Source: JAGOZV01 sp964622895 (lineage in GTDB: Bacteria; Patescibacteriota; Saccharimonadia; Saccharimonadales; Saccharimonadaceae). From it: a DNA stretch of 19,698 bases. How positions within the stretch are numbered: the first letter of the stretch is position 1; every line of letters starts with the position of its first letter. A program made the position numbers and the translations under genes. Below, piece after piece: positions 7,089-15,192 of this stretch. The DNA is taken from positions 1 through 19,698 of the forward strand of contig CAZUSB010000011.1 of the NCBI GenBank assembly GCA_964622895.1, written 5' to 3'. Under the pieces are notes generated by a model. That model had not been told where the DNA came from. It did no database searches and saw only the letters and a program-made list of their open reading frames with translations.

Positions 7089-7280
7089 ATGAAGATAAGT
7101 AATGTATTATTTACCATCGCGGTCATCATCTTGATAGCATGGGGGCTCGGACTAGTATTTAAATTCGCATCATGGCTGATGAGCGGACTAGTTGGAGTTG
7201 CAGCAATCATCGTAATCATTGGTATAATCATGATGTTTGTCAAAAGCAAAAGTACTGGCTCAGACAACAACAAAGAATAG
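7089..7280 (+). CDS. Small two-TM membrane protein (63 aa)
   Basis: The protein has hydrophobic segments at about 5-26 and 32-52 and a short hydrophilic tail (KSKSTGSDNNKE). Such tiny two-TM proteins are common, and no function can be inferred. The gene is supported by a consensus -10 exactly six bases before ATG and by a hairpin that overlaps its stop. It converges on the 70-aa gene at 7293-7505. Confidence 0.65.
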   Translation: MKISNVLFTIAVIILIAWGLGLVFKFASWLMSGLVGVAAIIVIIGIIMMFVKSKSTGSDNNKE

Positions 7281-7294
7281 TCCTAGACTATTTT
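7276..7294. terminator. Short bidirectional hairpin between convergent small genes
   Basis: AATAGTC (7276-7282), a CTA loop and GACTATT (7286-7292) form a perfect 7-bp stem followed on the + strand by TT. It overlaps the TAG of the 63-aa gene and directly precedes the stop of the convergent gene. The stem is AT-rich, so termination may be weak. Confidence 0.45.
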
Positions 7295-7505
7295 ATCTGA
7301 ACATATCACGAATGCCGCCAAAAACTTTTGATGGCTTTAGCCAGTCGGTTGTTGATGCAACATTTTCGGCTGCTTTTTCAAGATGCTTTGCTAAACGATT
7401 TAGGTTTGCCAAAATCATTATAACTACAGCGATCAAAACCACTATCACGATAGATAGGATGACTATATTAACTGTTAATAGAGTGACTATTGTTGTGTAA
7501 TCCAT
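7293..7505 (-). CDS. Small membrane-anchored protein with amphipathic tail (70 aa)
   Basis: One long hydrophobic segment (about residues 6-33) is followed by a charged helix with heptad spacing (LNRLAKHLEKAAENVAST) and a short basic end. The layout resembles DUF948/YtxG-like anchors, but that is a resemblance only. It has an extended -10 promoter and a weak AAAGG ribosome site five bases before ATG. Its upstream neighbour on the same strand is aspS. Confidence 0.7.
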   Translation of the reverse strand: MDYTTIVTLLTVNIVILSIVIVVLIAVVIMILANLNRLAKHLEKAAENVASTTDWLKPSKVFGGIRDMFR

Positions 7506-7527
7506 ACTTACCTTTCTTTATACTCTT

Positions 7528-7536
7528 ATTATAGCA
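7528..7536 (-). promoter_or_regulatory. Extended -10 promoter of the 70-aa gene
   Basis: TGC-TATAAT (7536-7528, minus). Predicted start near 7521 gives a leader of about 16 nt carrying AAAGG. It lies in the 41-base space after the aspS stop. Confidence 0.65.
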
Positions 7537-7546
7537 TTTTTTACAG

Positions 7547-8860
7547 CTATGGGCTTAAACGATTGATATCTCGTGGGAATAATGTTGATTCCTTGACATT
7601 TTGCAAGCCGATGGTTTTTTGGACAATTCTATCTACACCGATGCCTGCGCCACCGTGTTCTGGCAGCCCGTACTTAAACGCATTGAGATAAGCCTGGAAG
7701 CCTTTGGCAGTTACATCTAGACCTGCATTTTTCATTTGTTCAATCATTTTCTGATAGTTGTTTTCGCGCATTGGTACCGTTGCAATTTCTAACCCTCTGA
7801 ACAATAGATCCGCCCAAGCCACCGTACCATCATCTAGGAACTTGTGGTAAAACTTACCAGCCTCTGCCGGGAAATTGGTCGCATAAACAAAATCGCTACC
7901 GTATTTGTCGCGTGCATATTTTGCAATCCATCGCTCTTCATCTGGGATAAGATCCTTTTCTGCTGTGGTGTCAGTTTTGTTAGCTTTTGAATAAAGCTCA
8001 TGAATTTCAGCAACCGTAAAACTTGGCACTGAACCGTCTTTAGTTAATTTTAGTTCTGGAGCATTTAGTTGTCGCAGATCTGTTGCGTGCTTGTCATAAG
8101 CTGTTTTGACAGCACTTCGAATAGTATTTGCCACCATCTGCTTAACATCGTCGTGACCCTCTATAAAGCCCATCTCAATATCTAACATAGTTAGTTCCGT
8201 CAGGTGGCGAGTGGTTGCGCTCGGTTCAGCTCTATAGCTATGGCCAATTTCAAAAACACGTTCGTAAGCTCCGACCAACATTTGTTTATAAAACTGCGGA
8301 CTTTGTGCCAATGTCGCTTTTTTACCAAAATAGTCTAACTCAAAAACTTCTGCTCCACCCTCGGTTGCTTCTGCGAGTAGCTTTGGTGTGTCAATTTCTA
8401 CAAATTCTTGTTCTAGTAAATAGCGTCGCAGTTCCTGGACAATTGTCGCGCGGATTTTAAAGATTTTTTGTTCTGTGATATTTCGCATATTTAATACACG
8501 ATTATCAAAAAGATTTTCAAGGTGCTCAGACTTATGGCTAATTGGCTTGTCTATCTCAATCGGCGGCTCGTCGGTTACTGGCGTGTCTACAGTCACTTCA
8601 ACGTCATGAAGTTCTACGCCTCCAGGTGCTCGCTCATCGCTAACAACTGTACCGGTAAAAGTTACGACTGTGCCGATATGCATGCCTCGCAACTTCTCAA
8701 TTTGCTCTTTGTCTTCTATCAGACTTTGCACTAAACCACTTCGGTCTCTCACGGTCAAAAAGTTTAATCCGCCTAAAAGACGTTTTTTATGGAGCCAGCC
8801 TTTTATAGTGACTTTTTCTCCTGATTTCTTTGGTAAATCTCTAACTAACGTTCTTGTCAT
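7547..8860 (-). CDS. aspS: Aspartyl-tRNA synthetase, archaeal/short (non-GAD) type
   Basis: This class II synthetase charges tRNA-Asp. The 437-residue length and absence of the GAD insertion point to the archaeal-type enzyme rather than the roughly 590-residue bacterial form. Residues 16-95 are the OB-fold anticodon-binding domain (VTIKGWLHKKR). The catalytic domain has TEGGAEVFELDYFGKKATLAQSPQFYKQ at about 166-193 (given here in two parts: TEGGAEVF and LAQSPQFYKQ), motif 2 FEIGHSYRAE with TTRHLTE at 203-222, and motif 3 GIGVDRIV with LFPRD near the C-terminus. Archaeal-type AspRS are often non-discriminating, also charging tRNA-Asn for later amidation by GatCAB; specificity cannot be read here. 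AsnRS is a less likely reading. The ATG follows an extended -10 by six adenines, without a ribosome site. Confidence 0.9.
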   Translation of the reverse strand: MTRTLVRDLPKKSGEKVTIKGWLHKKRLLGGLNFLTVRDRSGLVQSLIEDKEQIEKLRGMHIGTVVTFTGTVVSDERAPGGVELHDVEVTVDTPVTDEPPIEIDKPISHKSEHLENLFDNRVLNMRNITEQKIFKIRATIVQELRRYLLEQEFVEIDTPKLLAEATEGGAEVFELDYFGKKATLAQSPQFYKQMLVGAYERVFEIGHSYRAEPSATTRHLTELTMLDIEMGFIEGHDDVKQMVANTIRSAVKTAYDKHATDLRQLNAPELKLTKDGSVPSFTVAEIHELYSKANKTDTTAEKDLIPDEERWIAKYARDKYGSDFVYATNFPAEAGKFYHKFLDDGTVAWADLLFRGLEIATVPMRENNYQKMIEQMKNAGLDVTAKGFQAYLNAFKYGLPEHGGAGIGVDRIVQKTIGLQNVKESTLFPRDINRLSP

Positions 8861-8866
8861 TTTTTT

Positions 8867-8875
8867 ATCATACCA
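8867..8875 (-). promoter_or_regulatory. Extended -10 promoter of aspS, leaderless arrangement
   Basis: TGG-TATGAT (8875-8867, minus) is followed by six adenines and ATG 8860. No ribosome site is present. Confidence 0.6.
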
Positions 8876-8885
8876 CTTTTTTACC

Positions 8886-8904
8886 CCTACTGGTAGTAGG
8901 TTTT
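8886..8904. terminator. Small hairpin after the CBS-domain gene
   Basis: CCTACT (8886-8891), GGT loop and AGTAGG (8895-8900) form a 6-bp stem in the 42 bases between the CBS gene and aspS. TTTT follows on the + strand, but the minus strand, where the gene ends, has no U-run, so efficiency is doubtful. Confidence 0.3.
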
Positions 8905-9395
8905 ACCCAACTAGGCTATCAAGCACGGCTTTTAGTGTCAATAATCCAACTGTATTTTGTTTTTTGTCTATCACAACCAATACGTCTGTGCGTTCATTTA
9001 GCATCATATCCAGCGCATTACCAATCGTCAGGTCTTCTGCTATATAATGTGGCGGTTTTTTAGCAGCTTTGATGGCAGTTTGTGTTTTTTCGGCATCAGA
9101 ATCCACTACTAGCTGATCCTGCATTGACAGCACACCTTTGACCTCGTCTATATTTTTGCCAATTACTAGTACATATTCTTGGTTCGCTTGATAAAGCCTG
9201 TCTAGCACTACTGGGCCTAGTATTTCTGAGCCTTTGACTGTCTGAATATCTGACTTTTTTATCGTATATTTTGTGACGGGTGTACCATAAAAATTTAACC
9301 CCCCGAGAATAATCTTTTTTTGTTCAACTGTTAAGAAGTCTCCATCATTTTCTATGATATCTTTTAGTTCTTCGGTTGACGAAATTGTCAACGTC
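8903..9395 (-). CDS. CBS-pair domain protein, probably the C-terminal part of a CNNM/HlyC-CorC type membrane protein (5' end lost in gap)
   Basis: About 164 residues are visible. EQKKIILGGLNFYGTPVTKY matches the linker before the CBS pair of CorC/CNNM proteins. VLVIGKNIDEVKGVLSMQD is the end of the first CBS motif, and the block ending VLVVIDKKQNTVGLLTLKA is the second. CBS pairs bind adenine nucleotides and gate the transport or partner domain. In this family a DUF21 membrane domain of roughly 150-200 residues comes first; it would lie in the gap, which must then be much longer than 100 bases. The CorC_HlyC C-terminal domain is absent. The ligand or ion is unknown. Confidence 0.72.
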
Positions 9396-9495
9396 NNNNN
9401 NNNNNNNNNNNNNNNNNNNNNNNNNNNNNNNNNNNNNNNNNNNNNNNNNNNNNNNNNNNNNNNNNNNNNNNNNNNNNNNNNNNNNNNNNNNNNNN
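9396..9495. other. Assembly gap (100 N) between divergent genes
   Basis: The gap removes the 5' ends of both the CBS-domain gene (minus) and the DsbA-like gene (plus), together with their promoters. The expected missing length is far more than 100 bases, and linkage across it is not proven by any gene. Confidence 0.97.
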
Positions 9496-10113
9496 TTGAT
9501 ATTTCGTTCACAAAAAGACAAAGTCTCTCTTGACGGGGTGGATCCATTTCAGATCCAACAAGCTTCACCAGACAACGGTGAGATTGCTGATCACGTTTTA
9601 AATCCAAACAAGAATTCTTTAACTTTGATTGAGTATGGAGACTTTCAATGTCCTGGATGCCAATCAATGTACCCGACAGTTAGCGAAGTTACCGAAAAAT
9701 ATGCCAGTTCTGTACAGTACGTATTTAGGAGCTATCCGCTTTCATATCATAAAAATGCCAAGGCTTCCTCGGCAGCCGCTGAGTCTGCAGGCCTACAAGA
9801 TCGTTACTGGGATATGTTTGACTTAATTTATACGACACCATCAGAATGGGAAGATGCCGGTCCGACAGAGCGCACAGATGTCTTTTTACGATACGCCAAG
9901 CAATTAGGGATTGATGTAGATAAATTCAAAGCAGATATGGATAGCGAACGAGTCAAAAAGAAGATTAGCTTTGACACTAGCTTGGCACGAAAATCAAACG
10001 TTGAGGCGACACCAACTTTCTTTTTAGATGGCAAAAAGCTTGATACTGCGAGCTTGCGTACTGTTGACGATTTTAGCAAAATTATTGACGAAGCCCTTGC
10101 CACTAAAAAATAA
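9496..10113 (+). CDS. DsbA-family thiol-disulfide oxidoreductase (5' end lost in gap)
   Basis: The 205 visible residues form a DsbA/thioredoxin_4-type domain. LTLIEYGDFQCPGCQSMYP contains the CPGC redox pair (9649-9660), EATPTFFLDG carries the cis-proline loop, and a helical insert (about visible residues 85-140) lies between them. Such enzymes oxidise exported proteins at the outer face of the membrane. The first residues after the gap (LIF, then RSQKDK) look like the end of a membrane anchor. The four-cysteine loop at 4250-4897 and other exported proteins here are plausible clients. A strong terminator follows the stop. Confidence 0.85.
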   Translation: MIFRSQKDKVSLDGVDPFQIQQASPDNGEIADHVLNPNKNSLTLIEYGDFQCPGCQSMYPTVSEVTEKYASSVQYVFRSYPLSYHKNAKASSAAAESAGLQDRYWDMFDLIYTTPSEWEDAGPTERTDVFLRYAKQLGIDVDKFKADMDSERVKKKISFDTSLARKSNVEATPTFFLDGKKLDTASLRTVDDFSKIIDEALATKK

Positions 10114-10130
10114 ACGTCTTTTTCAATTTA

Positions 10131-10166
10131 AAAACACCCCGGTGCCTTGGGGTGTTTTCTTTTTTT
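10131..10166. terminator. Strong bidirectional intrinsic terminator
   Basis: AAAACACCCC (10131-10140) pairs perfectly with GGGGTGTTTT (10149-10158) around an eight-base loop. It is followed by CTTTTTTT on the + strand and preceded by a T-run when read on the minus strand. It serves the DsbA gene (+) and the small ORF at 10165-10257 (-), and probably the whole arc operon. Confidence 0.92.
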
Positions 10167-10257
10167 ATTGTGCAATATAAGTTTGCCATTCGGCAGGCAC
10201 CACATCCACTGCAACTTTTTTGCGTCGTGACGACACAAATTCTATTGCTATTGGCAT
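10165..10257 (-). CDS. 30-residue small ORF downstream of arcC (new candidate)
   Basis: ATG 10257 to TAA 10165 encodes 30 residues beginning MPIAIEFVSSRRKK and ending EWQTYIAQ. It is beta-like with a basic RRKK patch, and has no signal or membrane segment. AAGGAG lies ten bases before the ATG, a promoter with 17-base spacing lies about 80 bases upstream, and the stop sits directly against the strong terminator. Those three signals make translation likely although the ORF is tiny. It follows arcC, so it might also be the last gene of the arc transcript. Function unknown; a regulatory peptide, small antitoxin or leader peptide are all possible. Confidence 0.6.
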   Translation of the reverse strand: MPIAIEFVSSRRKKVAVDVVPAEWQTYIAQ

Positions 10258-10287
10258 GTGAGTTATGCTCCTTGTAGCTAATGTTCA

Positions 10288-10328
10288 GTCTCGTTTAACG
10301 ACCTTTATTAATTGATTTATCACGAGAC
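10288..10328 (-). repeat. Inverted repeat in the leader of the 30-aa ORF
   Basis: GTCTCGT (10288-10294) and ACGAGAC (10322-10328) can pair in the RNA around a 27-base AU-rich loop. They lie at the 5' end of the predicted leader (start near 10331). It could stabilise the message or be a regulatory structure; no known riboswitch is recognised. Confidence 0.5.
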
Positions 10329-10337
10329 GCAAAAACA

Positions 10338-10366
10338 ATAGTATCAAAATACGTTGACCGGGTCAA
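10338..10366 (-). promoter_or_regulatory. Promoter of the 30-aa ORF with palindrome over the -35
   Basis: On the minus strand TTGACC (10366-10361) is separated by 17 bases from TACTAT (10343-10338), which is preceded by TGA, giving an extended -10. The -35 forms half of a 13-bp palindrome, TTGACC-C-GGTCAA (10354-10366), which could be an operator. It lies just after the arcC stop. Confidence 0.6.
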
Positions 10367-10375
10367 GCATAGCGT

Positions 10376-11320
10376 CTATCCGATAATTTGCGTACCAGCT
10401 CGTCCTTCAATAGCGTCGGCTGCCTCATAAGGGGTCGTGATAATAGCTTTACGTCCGACGCCAGACATTACAAAATCTATAGACGCCTCTACTTTTGGTA
10501 GCATACTGCCAGCCGCAAAATGGCCTTCATTTACATATGAGCTTAATTCTTGTGTTGTGACTCTAGACAATGGCAGAGCAGATGGTTTTCCAAAGTTTAT
10601 CATCACTTGACTGACCGCTGTTAGAATCAATAGAACATCGGCGTCAATGATTTCTGCAACTTTTGCCGCTACAAAATCCTTGTCTACTACCGCCTCTACT
10701 CCTTTTAATTGGCCATCTTTTTGCATTATGACAGGTACGCCACCACCGCCACCAGTGATAACAATATTGCCAAAACCAAGTAGTTGATTTAGCTGATTTT
10801 TCTCTATGATATCAAGCGGTAAAGGTGACGGAACAACTTGACGCCATCCTCTGCCAGCATCCTCCTTGACTACAATATTTTCACCTTTAATAACTTCTAG
10901 CGCGTCTTGTTCTGACTGATAAAACTTGCCAATCGGCTTTGTTGGATCCTTGAACGCTGGGTCGTCAGGACTTATCAGAACCTCGGTCACAATAGTTATA
11001 GCTGAGCGCTCAATTCCGGCTTCTTTGAGCGCATTATTTATAACAAATTGCAACCAATAACCCATAGATCCTTGAGTCATGGCAATGCAAGTGTCCAAAG
11101 GCATGGCAGGATTATCGACAGTAGCTGAGTTTGCTTCTTTTTGAAGCATTACACCGATCTGCGGTCCATTTCCATGAACGATAGCGACATCGTGCCCCGC
11201 TCTAACCAAGCCCAGTAGTTGATGTGCGGTTTTTTTGGCGACTTCAATTTGCGAACTTGCTGATGCTTCGCCATCATCCTGAAGAGCATTTCCCCCAAGC
11301 GCTACGACTATTCGTGACAT
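10376..11320 (-). CDS. arcC: Carbamate kinase
   Basis: ArcC makes ATP and carbamate (then NH3 and CO2) from carbamoyl phosphate and ADP, the energy-yielding last step of arginine deimination. The 314-residue length is normal. N-terminal IVVALGGNALQ, then VHGNGPQIGVML, GWRQVVPSP, the glycine run NIVITGGGGGVPV, the VDKDFVAAKVA block and LLILTAV are all family hallmarks. The ribosome site GGAGG lies inside the last codons of arcD, and only four bases separate the genes, so the two are coupled. It is the last enzyme gene of the operon; no terminator occurs until 10131-10158. Confidence 0.97.
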   Translation of the reverse strand: MSRIVVALGGNALQDDGEASASSQIEVAKKTAHQLLGLVRAGHDVAIVHGNGPQIGVMLQKEANSATVDNPAMPLDTCIAMTQGSMGYWLQFVINNALKEAGIERSAITIVTEVLISPDDPAFKDPTKPIGKFYQSEQDALEVIKGENIVVKEDAGRGWRQVVPSPLPLDIIEKNQLNQLLGFGNIVITGGGGGVPVIMQKDGQLKGVEAVVDKDFVAAKVAEIIDADVLLILTAVSQVMINFGKPSALPLSRVTTQELSSYVNEGHFAAGSMLPKVEASIDFVMSGVGRKAIITTPYEAADAIEGRAGTQIIG

Positions 11321-11324
11321 TTTT

Positions 11325-12896
11325 TTAACCTCCGATAACTGCCGAGGCTGTTATTACCACGATTGAAATAACCGACACTACAACCATGTATTTCCAAGTT
11401 CTTTTGACCCATACACCATATGATACCCGCGCTAATGCCAAGCCACCCATGACTGATGCAACTGTTGGGGCGATCATATTGACTACGCCTGCAGCCGTAG
11501 CAAACGCCGTGACGATAAGCGATCGATCAAGCCCAGCGAAATCGGCAAGTGGTGCTAAAATTGGCATTGTAGCTGTCGCTAAACCACTAGTTGATGGAAT
11601 CAAGAAAGATAGCGGTAAGTATATCAAGAACGTAAACGCCGGTAAGAATAATGAGCTTACATTATGCAAAATTTGTTCCCCTGCGTGAATAATGGTATCC
11701 ATAATGGCGCCGTCCATCATAACGACTGACACACCTCTTGCTACGCCGACAATCAATGCAACAGTTAGTAAATCCTTTGCTCCCCGTACGAACACTCCGA
11801 CGTAATTATCCTCGTCGTCAACTCTGGTTTTTCTACCTTTATAAAATACCCAACCAATTAGCATTGATGAGAACAAGAATAGTGCCGAAAGTTGATCAAA
11901 CCACCAGTCGCCAAGAGGCGGAATATTTCCTAGCAGCGCACCCAAAATCGGTATGCCAAGTATAAAGTTATTCATGTCTTCAAAGAATGTGATATTGAAC
12001 TTGTACGCCCACGGAATCACGGAAATAATCATTACAACAAATGTTAGCGCGAATATCCAGACAATCGTTTGTCGTGATTTTGTAAATGCCGGGATAACGC
12101 TTTTAGCAACTTCTTCACCAGTTCGTAGTAGCTTTCTGTCTCCGCGCGAATCTGCTTTATACTTTCCTTCTTTGACGCCTTTTGCATAACGCATAGTAAA
12201 GACTATGGCCGCGATTGTCGCTAGTATTAAGATCACAAATCTCTCAATTATACCGTCACCCAGTGAAATGCCAGCGAAACCTGATGCAATTCCGGTTGAG
12301 AATGGGTTAACTGTTGATCCCAGCACACCTGCTCCAGCGCCTAATATGATAACCATAGCGGCTGTTGCGCCATTGTAGCCAGCGGCTAGCATAATCGGCA
12401 CAACTAACGCATAAAACGCTACTGTTTCTTCTTGCATGCCATATGTCGTACCACCGATGGCAAAAAATATCATCAGAATTGGAATTATCCATTTTTCCCG
12501 ACCCTTGAGCTTACGGATAATCTTGCCAAATAGTGCGTCTAGCGCCCCAGTTCTCATGGTTATGCCCAAGAATCCACCCAAGATCAAGATAAATAAGACA
12601 ACGCTAATTGCATCGATTGTACCAGCAATTGGCGCCTGTAAAACCTCCCATGCGCCTTGACGGTGATCCGTCACTATGCCATCAGCATCTTCCGAGACTT
12701 TTGGAATCTCGCTGTATGTTCCAGCTATCGGTAATGGATCTGATCCATCCACTGGTGCCGTCATTTGGTATTGCCCAGACGGGATTATCCAGGAGAGTAC
12801 AGCCATAGCAATAATTATGAAAAATATTATAACAAGAGCCGACGGCATCTTAAATTTATTTTTAGCTCGTCTTTTCTTTTTACTTTCTTGTACCAT
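11325..12896 (-). CDS. arcD: YfcC-family membrane transporter, probable arginine/ornithine antiporter of the ADI operon
   Basis: The 523-residue protein has a basic cytoplasmic start (ESKKKRRAKNKFK), a first membrane segment ending WIIPSGQY, and about twelve hydrophobic segments. STVNPFSTG and the later STSGLATATMPILAP and IAPTVASVMGG hairpin-like motifs fit the YfcC/DcuC-like branch of the ion transporter superfamily, not the APC-family ArcD of Pseudomonas. Its place between arcB and arcC strongly implies arginine uptake against ornithine export. That substrate comes from context; YfcC proteins elsewhere are variously annotated. AGGAGAG lies four bases before ATG. Confidence 0.85.
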   Translation of the reverse strand: MVQESKKKRRAKNKFKMPSALVIIFFIIIAMAVLSWIIPSGQYQMTAPVDGSDPLPIAGTYSEIPKVSEDADGIVTDHRQGAWEVLQAPIAGTIDAISVVLFILILGGFLGITMRTGALDALFGKIIRKLKGREKWIIPILMIFFAIGGTTYGMQEETVAFYALVVPIMLAAGYNGATAAMVIILGAGAGVLGSTVNPFSTGIASGFAGISLGDGIIERFVILILATIAAIVFTMRYAKGVKEGKYKADSRGDRKLLRTGEEVAKSVIPAFTKSRQTIVWIFALTFVVMIISVIPWAYKFNITFFEDMNNFILGIPILGALLGNIPPLGDWWFDQLSALFLFSSMLIGWVFYKGRKTRVDDEDNYVGVFVRGAKDLLTVALIVGVARGVSVVMMDGAIMDTIIHAGEQILHNVSSLFLPAFTFLIYLPLSFLIPSTSGLATATMPILAPLADFAGLDRSLIVTAFATAAGVVNMIAPTVASVMGGLALARVSYGVWVKRTWKYMVVVSVISIVVITASAVIGG

Positions 12897-12939
12897 AATC
12901 TCTCCTTTTATTTAATTTAGGTTGTCAAAAATTTTAATA

Positions 12940-13929
12940 CTAGAGCGTTAATGCCATAACTGCTTTGATAGTGTGCACTCGGTTTTCTGCCTGCTCGAAA
13001 ACTACACTATTTTTTGAGCGAAAGACATCATCGGTTACTTCCATCGCTTTTAGTCCATACTTTTGCTCAACTTCTTTACCTGTTGTAGTATTTACATCAT
13101 GAAAAGCTGGTAGACAGTGTAGAAATATGACATTTGGGTTGTGTGTCGCGTTTAATAGGTCTCGATTGACCTGAAAGCCCTGCAGTTGTTTGATGCGCTC
13201 TTCAAATTTATCTTCTTCACCCATAGACACCCAAACATCAGTATATACAACATCTGCTCCATTCGCCGCCTCATAAAGATTGTCAGTAATGGTAATTTTT
13301 GCTCCGGTATCTTTTGCAATGTCTTGCGCTAGATTTATCATCTCTTCGGTCGGGAAAAGCTCCCTTGGCGATGCTATTCGAAAGTCCACGCCTAATTTTG
13401 CCGAAACTATCAATAAGCTGTTTGCTACATTGTTACGACCGTCTCCAGAATATAGCAGTTTGACCTTTTTAAAATCAGGAAAATACTGACCGATAGTCAT
13501 AAAATCTGCCAATGCTTGAGTTGGATGAAATTTATCAGTTAGTCCGTTCCATACAGGTACACCTGAATATTTAGCGAGACCTTCAACTGTTTCATGATCA
13601 AATCCACGAAACTCAATGCCGTCAAACATTCGCCCCAATACAATCGCCGTGTCTTCTAATGATTCTTTTTTACCTAGCTGAATATCGTCTTTTCCTAAAT
13701 ACTCTGGCGCCACCCCCAAATCGTTCGCTGCCACCGTAAATGCACACCGAGTCCTAGTTGAAGTTTTTTCAAACAACAACGCAATATTTTTCCCTTGGTG
13801 AATCCGATGCTCAATCCCTGCTCTTTTCAGCTGTTTATACTCATTTGCTGTATCTATGAAAAACAAAATATCTTCCGGCGAATAATCCGCCAGTGTTAAA
13901 AGTGAGCGTCCGTGGAAATTTTTTGCCAT
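12940..13929 (-). CDS. arcB: Ornithine carbamoyltransferase, catabolic
   Basis: The enzyme converts citrulline and phosphate to ornithine and carbamoyl phosphate in the deiminase pathway. ATG 13929 (MAKNFHGRSLL) gives 329 residues, normal for the family. An in-frame GTG at 13947 would only add six residues inside arcA. FEKTSTRTRCAF is the carbamoyl-phosphate loop, TDKFHPTQALAD another conserved block, SMGEE the ornithine-site loop and HCLPAFHD the C-terminal signature. One base separates the arcA stop from this ATG. The anabolic ArgF is the sequence-level alternative; the operon decides for the catabolic role. Confidence 0.96.
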   Translation of the reverse strand: MAKNFHGRSLLTLADYSPEDILFFIDTANEYKQLKRAGIEHRIHQGKNIALLFEKTSTRTRCAFTVAANDLGVAPEYLGKDDIQLGKKESLEDTAIVLGRMFDGIEFRGFDHETVEGLAKYSGVPVWNGLTDKFHPTQALADFMTIGQYFPDFKKVKLLYSGDGRNNVANSLLIVSAKLGVDFRIASPRELFPTEEMINLAQDIAKDTGAKITITDNLYEAANGADVVYTDVWVSMGEEDKFEERIKQLQGFQVNRDLLNATHNPNVIFLHCLPAFHDVNTTTGKEVEQKYGLKAMEVTDDVFRSKNSVVFEQAENRVHTIKAVMALTL

Positions 13930-13930
13930 C

Positions 13931-15172
13931 TTAGTAAATATCCTCACGTATTATCGGCATGCTCATGCAGCGAGGGCCACCTCTACCACGACCAAGCTCC
14001 GAGCCATCCACTTCTATCACCTCTACTCCGTGATCTCTCAACAACTGATTCGTCACATAGTTGCGATCGTAAGTCACCACTACACCTGGCGCTATCGCCA
14101 ACGTATTTGTGCCATCATTCCATTGCTCTCTTGCTGCCGCCACGGGATCGCCGCCACCGCATTCTATTAGCTGGATATTTTGTGTTTTTAATGAATCTTC
14201 TAGGACTTTTTTAATATCTGTTTCTTTGGTAATTGTTGGTTTAAGAGGGTCTTCGCCCCGCTCTATGATATAGGTGTTTAACTTACCACCATCACGCAAA
14301 ATAGCCGGGTGAACGGTAAATTTATCATAATCAATCATCGTAAAGACCGTATCTAAATGCATAAATGCTCTAGTTTTTGGAATCTCTAAGGCCAACACAC
14401 GCTTAATATTTGAACCGGTAAATAGTTTGTAGGCAATTTTTTCAATTGCTTCAGGCGACGTACGCTCAGACACGCCGATAGCAACCACTTCGTTACTGAG
14501 AACCAAGATGTCTCCACCCTCTACGGAAAAGCGACCGTAACGATCCGACCACAAAGGTACACGAGTCGTCGCAAAACGAGGGTGATATTTTAATATATAT
14601 TCCATAAATAACGACTCGCGTCTCCGTGCCGGAAAATGCATTTTATTTACAGAGACGCCTTGGCCAATAGCGGCTGCTGGATCACGAGTAAAGTATAGAT
14701 TTGGCATCGGATCCAAATAAAATGGGTAATCATCTGCAAAATAGCTATGCAAAAGTGCGCCATCAGATTCAGAAAATGAAATCTCATTTCTTCTCACGCC
14801 GGCCATTACTTTTCGCACCATCTGGTTAGTATCCATACCACCAAGATAGTCTATCAAGCCGTAGGTCGTGCGCCGATCACCTTGTTTAGACGCACGCACC
14901 ATGTCAGATATAAATCGCATCTTGACGTCCGGGCTACTGAGCGCTTCTGTCGTTAGCTGATCAAGATACAAAACTTCTACCCCTCGACTTCGTAAAACAT
15001 CAGAAAAAGCATCATGCTCCATCTGTGCTCGCTCAAGATACGGGATATCATCAAATAGTAATCTTTCTAGATATTCTGGGGTTAAACCTTCTAGTTCTTC
15101 CCCTGGGCGATGCACGACCACAGTCTTTAGTTGCCCAATTTCTGATTTGATATTTACTGGTTGTTCGTTCAT
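13931..15172 (-). CDS. arcA: Arginine deiminase
   Basis: ArcA hydrolyses arginine to citrulline and ammonia. I chose ATG 15172 (MNEQPVNIKSEIG, 413 residues) because AAGG is about nine bases away; a GTG at 15181 in the same frame would add three residues. Guanidino-group modifying enzyme motifs are present: LYFTRDP, VEGGDILVL, HLDTVFTMID, and the C-terminal GGPRCMSMP with the catalytic Cys near 402. It is the first gene of the arc operon, has its own promoter, and is divergent from the orphan gene at 15348. The ammonia made also buffers acid. Confidence 0.97.
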   Translation of the reverse strand: MNEQPVNIKSEIGQLKTVVVHRPGEELEGLTPEYLERLLFDDIPYLERAQMEHDAFSDVLRSRGVEVLYLDQLTTEALSSPDVKMRFISDMVRASKQGDRRTTYGLIDYLGGMDTNQMVRKVMAGVRRNEISFSESDGALLHSYFADDYPFYLDPMPNLYFTRDPAAAIGQGVSVNKMHFPARRRESLFMEYILKYHPRFATTRVPLWSDRYGRFSVEGGDILVLSNEVVAIGVSERTSPEAIEKIAYKLFTGSNIKRVLALEIPKTRAFMHLDTVFTMIDYDKFTVHPAILRDGGKLNTYIIERGEDPLKPTITKETDIKKVLEDSLKTQNIQLIECGGGDPVAAAREQWNDGTNTLAIAPGVVVTYDRNYVTNQLLRDHGVEVIEVDGSELGRGRGGPRCMSMPIIREDIY

Positions 15173-15192
15173 TTTCCCCACCCTTAAAAATT

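Noticed and set aside
8215..9063. Several plus-strand open frames opposite aspS and the CBS gene
   Set aside because: All lie antisense to strongly recognised proteins, with improbable compositions.
12915..12930. TTGACA on the minus strand between arcB and arcD, as a possible internal promoter
   Set aside because: No -10 follows at suitable spacing; the ribosome site of arcD occupies that position.
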